Source of the DNA: a bacterium
GTDB lineage: Bacteria > Actinomycetota > Thermoleophilia > Miltoncostaeales > Miltoncostaeaceae
Reading direction: 5' to 3'
Assembly (NCBI GenBank): GCA_029977205.1
Contig: JAPOLI010000014.1
Location: 1 to 38,530, forward strand
DNA length: 38,530 nt
Shown piece by piece: positions 1 through 6,487 of this stretch. How positions within the stretch are numbered: position 1 is the first letter of the stretch; every line of letters begins with the position of its first letter. Below the pieces are notes generated by a model. The model was not told the DNA's origin and made no database searches. It saw only the letters and a program-made list of their open reading frames with translations. Both the position numbers and the translations under genes were made by a program.

Positions 1-545
1 CGCCCTCCCCCGAAGATGAAGACGCGGAGAAGGATGTCCGACAGGATCAGCAGCACGCCGGCGAGTACCGATGCGAGCGCCATGAGGCGCACGTCGCGGT
101 TTCGCACGTGTGCGATCTCGTGGGCCATGACCGCCCGCAGCTCGCGCGGACCCATCAGGTCGAGGAGGCCCGTGGTGGCCGCGACGTAGGCATGCGCGGG
201 GTCCCGTCCGGCGGCGAAGGCGTTGGGTGCCGGGTCGTTGATGATGTAGACGTCGGGCGTCACGGGCAGCCCCGCCCCCACCGCAGCAGCATCAACTGCC
301 TGCCAGAGCTCAGGGTGCTGGTCCCGGGTGATGGGGTGTGCGCCGGCGAGCGACGCGACCACCTTCCCCGCGGAGAACCACATGAACACCCCGTAGGCAA
401 TCAGGGCGAACCCTATGACCCCGAGGACGCCGATATCCACGAACGGGTAGACGACCGCGAGGATCAGCGCGATCAGAGCGACGAATAGCGCGAGCAGCAG
501 GAGCGTCCGCCACCGGTTCGCCCGGATCTGCTGCTGGAGGGTCAC
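1..545 (-). CDS. htpX: M48 family zinc metalloprotease HtpX, N-terminal part (gene runs off the window)
   Basis: Membrane-bound zinc protease that helps degrade damaged membrane proteins. The visible 181 codons begin with GTG at 545 and carry two N-terminal hydrophobic segments (about residues 15-33 and 39-58), then the zinc-binding motif HEIAHVRNRD near residue 150 and the start of a third membrane segment. The rest, including the third zinc ligand, lies beyond base 1. It follows lemA with no gap, since the lemA stop is at 546-548; lemA-htpX is a common bacterial pair. The minus-strand reading was translated directly from the sequence. Identification is secure; completeness cannot be judged. 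Confidence 0.93.
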   Translation of the reverse strand, partial: MTLQQQIRANRWRTLLLLALFVALIALILAVVYPFVDIGVLGVIGFALIAYGVFMWFSAGKVVASLAGAHPITRDQHPELWQAVDAAAVGAGLPVTPDVYIINDPAPNAFAAGRDPAHAYVAATTGLLDLMGPRELRAVMAHEIAHVRNRDVRLMALASVLAGVLLILSDILLRVFIFGGG

Positions 546-1112
546 CTACCGCTCGAACGAGACCTGCGGGGCCGCCCGGACGGCGTCGTCCTCCTCCTCG
601 AAGAACTCCGCCTCTGCGAAGTCGCCGAACTTGGCGACCAGGTTGCTGGGGACCGTGTTCTGCGTGGCGTTGTACTGGGCCACGGTGCTGTTGTAGTAAC
701 GCCGCGCGGCCGCCAGCATCTCTTCCACGTTGGCCAACTCGGTCTGCAGCTGCAGGAAGTTCGCCGACGCCTTGAGGTCAGGGTAGTTCTCTGCAACGGC
801 GAACAGGCCACCGAGGGCACGCGCGAGCATGGTGTTCGCCTGGCCGGACTCGGCCACCCCCTTGGCGTCCATCGCCGCGGTACGTGCGCGCGTGACTTCC
901 TCGAAGACGCCACGCTCGTGCTCGGCGTACCCCTTGACCGTCTCGACGAGATTCGGGATCAGGTCATATCGGCGGCGAAGCTGCACGTCGATATTCGCCC
1001 AACCCTGCTGCGTCTCGACGCGAAGCCGCACGAGCCGGTTGTACAGGGAGATGATCCACGCGATCAGGAGGATCACCACGACCACGATTATGAGAATCAC
1101 CCACCAGGACAT
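546..1112 (-). CDS. lemA: LemA family membrane protein
   Basis: LemA proteins are single-pass membrane proteins of uncertain function, usually found beside HtpX-type proteases. This one has 188 aa. It opens with a strongly hydrophobic helix (residues about 3-23, rich in Ile/Val), then the family signature region around NRLVRLR, GWANIDVQLRRRYDLIPNLV and LQTELANVEE, predicted as helical bundle. The C-terminus is acidic (FFEEEDD). It lies between the aminotransferase gene upstream (43-base gap) and htpX downstream (abutting), consistent with one transcript. The ATG at 1112 has a purine-rich stretch (GAGAAG) about ten bases upstream that could be a weak ribosome binding site. Confidence 0.95.
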   Translation of the reverse strand: MSWWVILIIVVVVILLIAWIISLYNRLVRLRVETQQGWANIDVQLRRRYDLIPNLVETVKGYAEHERGVFEEVTRARTAAMDAKGVAESGQANTMLARALGGLFAVAENYPDLKASANFLQLQTELANVEEMLAAARRYYNSTVAQYNATQNTVPSNLVAKFGDFAEAEFFEEEDDAVRAAPQVSFER

Positions 1113-1155
1113 GGGCGTATCTTCTCATGCCTGCGCAGGCCGCGCAGGCGAACGG

Positions 1156-1968
1156 TCACGCCGGGACTGCCCGCCCTCCCTCGGGGTCACCCGTGGCGCA
1201 CACCTCGGCCAGGGCGGTGGCGATTTCGGTGAGCCTGCGGTTGGCAACGTCGTAGGTCGCTATCCCCTGCACCTCGCGCACCGCCCGGCTCTCGAGCACC
1301 GTGGAGATCACCAGTGCGCCGTCGGCGTCGGCGAGATCCTGCACCGAGCGATCACGCACGTGGAGTGTGGTGACCTCTGCGATGAGGCGCCGCGTGATCG
1401 AGTCGAGGATCCCGGTATCGAGCGATGGGGCCACCAGGTCGTCACCCTCCAGCCAGACGAAGCTGGCCACCGGGCACTCGAGCACCCCGTCAGAGTCGGC
1501 GTCCACGAGAAGCGCGGTGTCGGCCCCGGCCTCTGCCGCCAGGCGCGCAGCCTGCATGTTGGCGGCGTAGCTCAGCGTCTTCGAGGCGATGAGAAGCGGA
1601 GTGATCCGATGCGCCACGGGCAGCACGGACCACCCCTCCGGCGCCGGCGGGAAGAGCGCCTCCTCGCGCAACACCCGGTGCCCGCTGCGGGTGAGCATCA
1701 CCCGCAGGGCGCAGTCCGCCGCGGACGTCACCTCCGAGAACCTCTGCATCTCGTCCCGGATGAGCGCACGGTCGAATGGCAGGCGCACCATGTCCGCTGA
1801 GCGCTCCATGCGATCCAGGTGTGCCTCCGGCGTCCGTGCGGCATGGCCGTAGAGCCGCAGCCCCTCGAACACGCCGTCGCCGCGCACAAGCCCGTCATCA
1901 AGGGGAATGCAGGCGGTGTCCCCCGCATGCACCAGGACGCCATCCACCATCACGCGCATCTCGCTCAT
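1156..1968 (-). CDS. Aminotransferase class IV (aminodeoxychorismate lyase / branched-chain aminotransferase-like)
   Basis: PLP enzyme of fold type IV, 270 aa. The N-terminus MVDGVLVHAGDTACIPLDDG with GDGVFEGLRLY is typical of the family, and the likely PLP lysine is in SKTLSYAANMQAARLA near residue 150, followed by GADTALLVDADSDGVLECPV. The usual Asn of the E-x-x-x-S-N-F segment reads Ser here (ECPVASFVW). The sequence cannot separate 4-amino-4-deoxychorismate lyase (folate synthesis) from branched-chain or D-amino acid aminotransferase; length fits PabC best. The reading frame stays open far upstream, but that part is antisense to the M23 gene; the ATG at 1968 starts the conserved domain and has a CACAAT box six bases ahead. 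Confidence 0.85.
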   Translation of the reverse strand: MSEMRVMVDGVLVHAGDTACIPLDDGLVRGDGVFEGLRLYGHAARTPEAHLDRMERSADMVRLPFDRALIRDEMQRFSEVTSAADCALRVMLTRSGHRVLREEALFPPAPEGWSVLPVAHRITPLLIASKTLSYAANMQAARLAAEAGADTALLVDADSDGVLECPVASFVWLEGDDLVAPSLDTGILDSITRRLIAEVTTLHVRDRSVQDLADADGALVISTVLESRAVREVQGIATYDVANRRLTEIATALAEVCATGDPEGGRAVPA

Positions 1969-1974
1969 AGCGGG

Positions 1975-1980
1975 ATTGTG
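1975..1980 (-). promoter_or_regulatory. Candidate -10 box CACAAT for the class IV aminotransferase
   Basis: CACAAT lies six bases before the ATG at 1968, the same spacing as the TAnnnT boxes elsewhere in the window, but its first base is not T. Weak candidate for a leaderless promoter. Confidence 0.35.
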
Positions 1981-2093
1981 CCGCAGAACAGGGAAATCCG
2001 CATTACCGGCGGGCGCGCAACAGCGAAACATCCGAGGAACCCGCCGCCTGGCGACCAAGAACGTCGTGTGGAAATGCCTCCGACACCGTCCGC

Positions 2094-2099
2094 TAGCGT
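2094..2099 (+). promoter_or_regulatory. Candidate -10 box TAGCGT for the M23 peptidase gene
   Basis: TAGCGT lies ten bases before the ATG at 2110. The spacing is a little longer than for the other TAnnnT boxes, so a very short leader is possible. Confidence 0.45.
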
Positions 2100-2109
2100 G
2101 CTCCGCCGC

Positions 2110-2979
2110 ATGCCCATGAGGCCACTCACCCTCATCGCCGCGATCGCCGGCACCATTCTGCTCGCCATCTGCTCGCCTGCATTGGCGCAGCAGTTGCCCG
2201 CGCCGGGCTCCGTGCCATCTCCCGAGACGGGTGCCGCCGTGCAGGCACCGGCGCCGCCGGACCCCGGGGCCACTCCGGAGTCCCAGCCCGTGGAGCCCCC
2301 TCCCCCACCGAAGCGCGTGGCCACGACGGCACCCCTTCGCCCCGGCGCGCGCGGCGCGGCGGTGGGGCGCCTGCAGCGCGCTCTTCGCAGCAGGGGGATC
2401 CGCGTCAAGATCACCGGCCGGTACGACCGCAGGACCCGGGCCGGAGTGCGCCTTCTTCAGCGGCGCCTGCGCATGAGGCCGACGGGAATCGCGAACGCCA
2501 AGGTCCTGAGGCGGCTCGGCCTCAAGGTTCGTTCGGTGGCAGGGACGCCCGGCGCCGCGACGGTCGCGTTCACCGAATACCCGGTGCCGGAGCCGGATGA
2601 CACGACCCCGTCCGCGACAGGGTTCATCTGGCCGACCAACGGCATGGTGAGCTCGCCGTTCGGACCACGGTGGGGGCGAATGCATGAGGGACTCGACATC
2701 GCCGCTCCCGAGGGGCAGCCGATCCGGGCCGCGAAGGCGGGGGTGGTCGTCACGGCGGGCATGGAGTCGGGCTACGGCAACCTCGTCATCCTCGACCACG
2801 GCAATGGGGATACGACGCGGTACGGACACATGAGCGCCTTCGACGTGACCAAAGGCGACGTCGTGGCAATCGGCCAGGTCATCGGTCGGGTCGGCAACAC
2901 CGGGAATTCCACGGGAGACCACCTGCACTTCGAGATCCGCATCGCCGGGGTGGCTATGGACCCCCGTCCGTACCTCTAA
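2110..2979 (+). CDS. Secreted M23 peptidoglycan endopeptidase with peptidoglycan-binding domain
   Basis: Exported cell-wall hydrolase, 289 aa. Residues 1-26 form a signal peptide ending at ALAQQ. A Pro-rich linker (about 28-72) precedes a PG_binding_1-type domain (about 75-140, LRPGARGAAVGRLQRAL and GRYDRRTRAGVRLLQRRL). The C-terminal M23 domain (about 175-289) shows the zinc ligands in MHEGLDIA (HxxxD) and HLHFE, plus GYGNLVILDHGNG and VGNTGNSTGDHLHFE. All M23 catalytic signatures are intact, so it is probably an active endopeptidase. ATG at 2074 and 2116 are alternative starts; 2110 or 2116 best suits the signal peptide. Its stop overlaps the convergent neighbour's stop by four bases. Confidence 0.93.
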   Translation: MPMRPLTLIAAIAGTILLAICSPALAQQLPAPGSVPSPETGAAVQAPAPPDPGATPESQPVEPPPPPKRVATTAPLRPGARGAAVGRLQRALRSRGIRVKITGRYDRRTRAGVRLLQRRLRMRPTGIANAKVLRRLGLKVRSVAGTPGAATVAFTEYPVPEPDDTTPSATGFIWPTNGMVSSPFGPRWGRMHEGLDIAAPEGQPIRAAKAGVVVTAGMESGYGNLVILDHGNGDTTRYGHMSAFDVTKGDVVAIGQVIGRVGNTGNSTGDHLHFEIRIAGVAMDPRPYL

Positions 2980-3404
2980 GCGCCTTCGCGAAGCGGGTCG
3001 GTGGAGGCGTTCGGCAGGACGATCCCGAGCACGTACCAGTCACCGCGCACGCCCCCGGTGCGGAAGTCGGACAGGCCAGCGGCCCGCGCATCGTCATCCG
3101 GATAGATCATCACGAGCGCCGACGGGCGCCGCTCCATTCCGGCGCTGAGCTCGTCAGGAAGGCCCAGCACGACCTCGAGGTCGACCTCCACCGGGGCCGT
3201 GAGTGAGGCAACGGCCACGATCTCATCCCCCCGCCGCTCCACCCGCGCGGTGCCCTTCGTTCCGTCCACGTCGTCCCAGAGCGGAGCCAGGGCCTCGTGC
3301 GCGTCGCGGTCGACGCGCCCATGTACGAGTGCAGGAGATTCGGGTCGCTGCATCAGGATGATGTCGGGGTTGTCCAGCACCAGGCGGATCACGTCGTCGC
3401 TCAT
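2976..3404 (-). CDS. Conserved hypothetical protein, 142 aa
   Basis: I do not recognise the family. The protein is soluble-looking, with no signal peptide or membrane segment, acidic at the start (MSDDVIRLVLDNPDIILMQR) and with alternating beta-type segments such as GTARVERRGDEIVAVASL and VEVDLEVVLGLPDEL. Codon positions look genuine (high G+C at third positions). The open frame extends upstream opposite the next gene, but ATG 3404 is supported by a TACAGT box seven bases ahead. It is transcribed divergently from the gene at 3480, 75 bases away. Confidence 0.75.
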   Translation of the reverse strand: MSDDVIRLVLDNPDIILMQRPESPALVHGRVDRDAHEALAPLWDDVDGTKGTARVERRGDEIVAVASLTAPVEVDLEVVLGLPDELSAGMERRPSALVMIYPDDDARAAGLSDFRTGGVRGDWYVLGIVLPNASTDPLREGA

Positions 3405-3411
3405 GGGCGCA

Positions 3412-3417
3412 ACTGTA
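3412..3417 (-). promoter_or_regulatory. Candidate leaderless -10 box TACAGT
   Basis: TACAGT is followed by seven bases and the ATG at 3404, placing the expected transcription start at or next to the start codon. Confidence 0.6.
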
Positions 3418-3467
3418 GACGCGCGGCGCGTGCCCGATGCCCGGTGCCAGCCGCAGGCTGGGGCGTC

Positions 3468-3473
3468 TAACGT
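3468..3473 (+). promoter_or_regulatory. Candidate leaderless -10 box TAACGT
   Basis: TAACGT, six bases, then the ATG at 3480. No ribosome binding site lies between them, as expected for a leaderless mRNA. Confidence 0.6.
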
Positions 3474-3479
3474 GCGCCC

Positions 3480-4427
3480 ATGGCGGATTCTTCGGCTGAC
3501 CGCGGGGCTATTGAGGCGGTACTCGAGCACCCCGTCGACCTCGTCCTCCCCCCCACCGATGACTGTGCGGCGCGGGTGGCGATCTCGCGAACGGGTGACC
3601 CGCCACGAGTGCGCGCGGCGTGGGTGACAGACGCCGGCGACGTCGTCGCCCGGATTGGGTGCCCCCCGGGTGTGCCCAGCGCCGTGCGGCCGCTCGTCGC
3701 CACGGTCTGCGCCGTGTCCGCCGAGGGCGTGTCCGACCGCCTGCTGCTGGGCAGGGCTGCGCAGGGAGTCGCCCATGTGCGGGCGGCCATGCCGGACCAC
3801 GATGCCGTGGACATCGCGGTGGACGCGCACGGGCTGGTGGCGGGGCGATTGCCGGCGGGTCCGATCCCGGTGGCCGTTGATGCCATTGCCCCGGATGGCG
3901 AATCGATCGGGCGCCTCATGCACTCGGGTATCACCGAGATGTCCCTCGTGGCCGGCAGGATCGAGGGACGCCTCGGGGCGACCCACGGCATGGCCGCGGG
4001 ATTCGGTGCCGGCGACACCGTCTCGTCCCTGGACATCGCGGAGCTCGAGGCCGGGTATCCCGCGCTGCTCCCCAGCTGGCTTCCGGAGGGGTTCTCCATG
4101 ACCACTGTGCGGGTTGAGCCGGAGGCCGCATATCCGTTCGCTCCTCCGTCCATCGCGGTCGCCTGGATGCCCGGGGAGGGCGATGCGCGTGTCCTGCTCC
4201 GCCAGTGCCCGGGCCCCCTTGCATCCCCGGAAGTTCCGGACGGGAGAGGCCGTGCCGTGGATGTGGGCGGAGTCCAGGGCGTGATGCGTGCCCGGGGCAT
4301 GGCCTTCCTCGTATGGGAGCGCGGCGACCGCGCGTACGGCCTGCAGGTCCGGGGCACGGGCGATCCCCCCGCTGATGCGGTCCGCATCGCAGAGTCGATT
4401 CCGGCGGCGTCCGACGAGATGTCTTAG
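3480..4427 (+). CDS. Hypothetical protein with a DUF4367-like C-terminal region
   Basis: Protein of 315 aa with no signal peptide or membrane helix. The N-terminal two thirds (about 1-185) is not recognised. The C-terminal region (about 190-310) has the pattern of DUF4367-like domains: LLPSWLPEGFSMTTVRVEPE, then a strand ending VAWMPGE, a core with VLLRQC, a strand MAFLVWERGDRAYGLQVRG and a terminal helix ending RIAESIP. Such domains occur in sporulation or anti-sigma-type proteins, but no role follows from that here. The UspA-like gene begins ten bases downstream, apparently with its own promoter over this gene's TAG stop. Confidence 0.75.
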   Translation: MADSSADRGAIEAVLEHPVDLVLPPTDDCAARVAISRTGDPPRVRAAWVTDAGDVVARIGCPPGVPSAVRPLVATVCAVSAEGVSDRLLLGRAAQGVAHVRAAMPDHDAVDIAVDAHGLVAGRLPAGPIPVAVDAIAPDGESIGRLMHSGITEMSLVAGRIEGRLGATHGMAAGFGAGDTVSSLDIAELEAGYPALLPSWLPEGFSMTTVRVEPEAAYPFAPPSIAVAWMPGEGDARVLLRQCPGPLASPEVPDGRGRAVDVGGVQGVMRARGMAFLVWERGDRAYGLQVRGTGDPPADAVRIAESIPAASDEMS

Positions 4428-4430
4428 CCT
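4425..4430 (+). promoter_or_regulatory. Candidate leaderless -10 box TAGCCT for the usp gene
   Basis: TAGCCT lies six bases before the ATG at 4437. Its first three bases are also the TAG stop of the preceding gene, so chance agreement is more likely here than at the other boxes. Confidence 0.45.
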
Positions 4431-4436
4431 CCAACC

Positions 4437-4865
4437 ATGGCCGTTGGCTACGCGCACATCGCATGCTGCCTCGACGGGTCCCCCGCCGGCGATGCCGCGC
4501 TCGCCGCCGCCATCCGCACGCGGGGGCTTGGCGATGGCGCCCTGACCCTCGTTCACGTGATGGAGCCGGGCATCAGCACCTACAGCGGCTATCCATCGGA
4601 TGCCATCAACGATGACATCACCGACGCGCGTGGGTGGATGGAGCAGATGGTTGCCCTTGCGCCGGGCTCAGAGGGCGTTCTGCTCGAGGGCCACCCAGCG
4701 ACCGCGACCGTCGACTGGGCCCGCGAGGCAGGCGTTGATCTGCTCATCGCCGTGCGCCACCGCGGTGCGGTCGAGCACATGCTGATCGGCAGCTTCGCGC
4801 AGCACCTGGCCTATAACGCGCCGTGCACCGTGATGCTGGTGCATCCCCCCGGGAGCACCGGGTAG
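4437..4865 (+). CDS. Universal stress protein (UspA family)
   Basis: Single-domain Usp fold, 142 aa. It begins with the first strand (YAHIACCLDGSPAGDAAL), carries the second strand LTLVHVMEPG, and ends with VDLLIAVRHRGAVEHMLIGSFAQHLAYNAPCTVMLV. The last stretch corresponds to the nucleotide-binding loop G-x2-G-x9-G-(S/T), but only RG and the final GS are kept, so ATP binding is uncertain. It precedes a short SepF and a DCC-type oxidoreductase on the same strand (54-base gap to sepF2). Usp proteins act in the cytoplasm under stress; the target here is unknown. Confidence 0.9.
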   Translation: MAVGYAHIACCLDGSPAGDAALAAAIRTRGLGDGALTLVHVMEPGISTYSGYPSDAINDDITDARGWMEQMVALAPGSEGVLLEGHPATATVDWAREAGVDLLIAVRHRGAVEHMLIGSFAQHLAYNAPCTVMLVHPPGSTG

Positions 4866-4919
4866 GAGCGGGGCCCCCGGCGGCGAAAGGAACCACCGGA
4901 ACCACTATCCGGAGGGACC

Positions 4920-5273
4920 ATGCCCGTCCATGCACTCCCCGCCCCTGTGCGGGTCCACATGCTCAGCCCGCTCACCTTCAACGATGCCCAGGAGATCGGC
5001 GATCAGGTGAAGGCGGGATCCCCCGTGTTCCTCGATGTGCGCGGCGTCGACCGCGAGCTCGAGGAGCGCCTTCGCGATTTCTGCGCCGGCCTCGCCGCCG
5101 CCCTCGAGGGCTCGGTCAGCGATGTCGCGCAGGGCATCCTGTTCGTCGCTCCACACGGGGTGACCGTGTCGCGCGGTGAGATCCAGGGAAGTGCCTCGGC
5201 GACACCGCGTGGCTCGTACTACGACGCCATGGATGCCGATGTCACGCCGCTGTTCCGGAGCATGCCCGCCTGA
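4920..5273 (+). CDS. SepF-like protein, second copy, without the usual N-terminal membrane helix
   Basis: Protein of 117 aa consisting almost only of a SepF (DUF552) domain: LTFNDAQEIGDQVKAGSPVFLDV (about 18-41) and the helix/strand region ending GILFVAPHGVTVS. The canonical SepF at 24262-24834 has the matching stretch SFNDAQEIADKFKRSVPVILNL. SepF anchors and bundles FtsZ at the division site through an N-terminal amphipathic helix; this copy has only MPVHALPAPVRVHML before the domain and no acidic linker, so it may act through the other SepF or do something else. A strong GGAGGG site lies six bases before the ATG. Its TGA overlaps the presumed CTG start of the next gene. Confidence 0.88.
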   Translation: MPVHALPAPVRVHMLSPLTFNDAQEIGDQVKAGSPVFLDVRGVDRELEERLRDFCAGLAAALEGSVSDVAQGILFVAPHGVTVSRGEIQGSASATPRGSYYDAMDADVTPLFRSMPA

Positions 5274-5635
5274 CTGCCGCCCTGCAGCCGCTGGTCATCC
5301 TCTATGACGGCGATTGCAGGTTCTGCCGCGCCTTCGCCCAGGTCGCCCGGCGGGTCGCCCGCCCGCCGGGCATCCGGCTCCTCCCGTTCGATGACCCTCG
5401 CGCCGTCCGAATACTGGCGGTCCTCCCGGAGGGTGTGCGGCACGAATCGGTGCACGTCGCGGACGACCGCGGCCTGGCATCGGCGACCGACGCCTTCGGC
5501 GTCATCCTGACGCGGATGCCGGGCGGGCAGGCCCTCCTCGCCACGGGTGCGTACCGGGCCTACCCCTGGGTCGCACGCAACCGGAGTCGCATCGGGCGGT
5601 TCGTGCCTGACCTTCCCCGGCCGCCGGTTGCCTAG
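5270..5635 (+). CDS. Thiol-disulfide oxidoreductase-like protein, DCC family (DUF393), apparent CTG start
   Basis: Small thioredoxin-fold-like protein, about 121 aa, with the defining motif ILYDGDCRFCRAF; the two cysteines of D-C-x-x-C are present. It continues IRLLPFDD, a GVILTRMPGG segment and a C-terminal helix. The frame is open from 5180, yet no ATG, GTG or TTG precedes the motif: the only plausible start is CTG at 5270, overlapping the sepF2 stop as CTGA, with GGAG nine bases upstream. An in-frame GTG at about 5420 would delete the active site. Translational coupling to sepF2 is inferred. The physiological substrate of DCC proteins is unknown. Confidence 0.82.
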   Translation: MTAALQPLVILYDGDCRFCRAFAQVARRVARPPGIRLLPFDDPRAVRILAVLPEGVRHESVHVADDRGLASATDAFGVILTRMPGGQALLATGAYRAYPWVARNRSRIGRFVPDLPRPPVA

Positions 5636-5638
5636 GGC

Positions 5639-6133
5639 CTAGCCCTGTCCGGGGTGCCTCCGGGCCACGTAGTCCTCCACGAACAGGAGGCTGTCGCCCG
5701 CCCTGCGCACCACCTGCAGCAGTTCGGTCATCGTCGCGACCTCTTCCACCTGCTCGGTTACGTACCACTGGAGGAACGCCTCACTTGCGAGGTCCCGATG
5801 GTCGCGTGCGAGGTGGACCAGCTCATCGATCCAGCGCGTGACCTGCTCCTCCTGGGCAAGAGCGGCCGCAACGAGTGCCTCCACCGAATCGAATGACCCC
5901 ATGGGCGGGTCCTGGCCGGGAATGGCCACGGGGCCGCCGGTGTCGAGGACGTAGCGGAAGATCTTCATGGCATGCCCGTGTTCCTCCTGGGCCTGCCGCG
6001 CGAAGAAGCCCGACAGCTCGGGAAGCCCCTCGTCCTCCAGCCATGCGGACATTGCGAGGTACTGGAAGTGGGCAGCGAACTCCCGGCCCATCTGGGTGCA
6101 GAGAGCCATGCGCACGGTGTCGTCAGGGGTCAT
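5639..6133 (-). CDS. Bacterial non-haem ferritin
   Basis: Iron storage protein, 164 aa, a normal length for Ftn. The ferroxidase ligands are visible: E18 (MGREFAAHFQYLAMSAW), E51 and H54 (QEEHGHAMK), E95 or E96 (LAQEEQV), Q128 and E131 (TEQVEE). It would form a 24-subunit shell that oxidises Fe(II). The gene converges on the DCC gene, with stops three bases apart. An AAAGGG site seven bases before ATG 6133 makes this a leadered gene, and a five-codon ORF (MNRKG) precedes it. No iron-box operator is recognisable by eye. Confidence 0.95.
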   Translation of the reverse strand: MTPDDTVRMALCTQMGREFAAHFQYLAMSAWLEDEGLPELSGFFARQAQEEHGHAMKIFRYVLDTGGPVAIPGQDPPMGSFDSVEALVAAALAQEEQVTRWIDELVHLARDHRDLASEAFLQWYVTEQVEEVATMTELLQVVRRAGDSLLFVEDYVARRHPGQG

Positions 6134-6136
6134 CGG

Positions 6137-6154
6137 TCATCCCTTTCGGTTCAT
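6137..6154 (-). other. Five-codon leader ORF (MNRKG) before ferritin
   Basis: The reading ATG AAC CGA AAG GGA TGA begins nine bases after the TAGACT box and contains the ferritin ribosome binding site. Its stop lies three bases before the ferritin ATG. It could couple or pace ferritin translation, or be chance. Confidence 0.3.
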
Positions 6155-6163
6155 GGTTCATCG

Positions 6164-6169
6164 AGTCTA
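6164..6169 (-). promoter_or_regulatory. Candidate -10 box TAGACT for ferritin
   Basis: TAGACT lies 30 bases before the ferritin start and nine before the MNRKG leader ORF, in the 69-base gap behind the two-helix membrane protein gene. Confidence 0.45.
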
Positions 6170-6202
6170 AGTCGCCGGGTGCGACACAGGCTGAGTCGAC
6201 GG

Positions 6203-6451
6203 TCAGGACGCGGGATCGCCTCCCTGTGCACGAAGCCGCTTCGCCCGCTCGGCCCGCGTCGCCCCCACCACGATCACCGTGAGCGGCACGGCCCAGAACA
6301 GCCCGTACAGGAAGCCACGGCCGTTTGGTTGGTTCAGCAGGCCGATGTGCAGCACCCAGAGGATGAGCACCGACACGACAAAGGTGGCGACGATCTGCAC
6401 GCCGATGTGCAGTTCCTCCCACCTCACGAGTGCCGATGGTCGCTCCTTCAC
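6203..6451 (-). CDS. Small two-helix membrane protein, 82 aa
   Basis: Not a family I recognise. After a charged start (MKERPSALVRWEELH) come two hydrophobic helices, about residues 16-38 (IGVQIVATFVVSVLILWVL) and 48-66 (FLYGLFWAVPLTVIVVGA), joined by a short NQPNGRG loop and followed by a basic tail (RAERAKRLR). The positive charges suggest both ends face the cytoplasm. The GTG start at 6451 is chosen because a TATCCT box sits seven bases before it. It diverges from the M32 carboxypeptidase gene with only 36 bases between the start codons. Confidence 0.78.
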   Translation of the reverse strand: MKERPSALVRWEELHIGVQIVATFVVSVLILWVLHIGLLNQPNGRGFLYGLFWAVPLTVIVVGATRAERAKRLRAQGGDPAS

Positions 6452-6458
6452 CGGCGAG

Positions 6459-6464
6459 AGGATA
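6459..6464 (-). promoter_or_regulatory. Candidate leaderless -10 box TATCCT
   Basis: TATCCT, seven bases, then GTG 6451. It shares a 36-base intergenic region with the opposing box at 6475-6480. Confidence 0.6.
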
Positions 6465-6474
6465 CGCCCCCGGG

Positions 6475-6480
6475 TACCGT
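6475..6480 (+). promoter_or_regulatory. Candidate leaderless -10 box TACCGT for the M32 peptidase gene
   Basis: TACCGT, seven bases, then ATG 6488, with no ribosome binding site between them. Confidence 0.6.
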
Positions 6481-6487
6481 GCGGCGC

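Noticed and set aside
1969-2928. Long minus-strand open frame upstream of the class IV aminotransferase
   Set aside because: It is the antisense of the M23 peptidase gene, is Arg/His/Gly-rich without any domain, and the conserved aminotransferase starts at 1968.
5972-6487. Possible N-terminal extension of the M32 carboxypeptidase
   Set aside because: The extra residues are antisense to ferritin and the small membrane protein; family length and the TACCGT box support ATG 6488.
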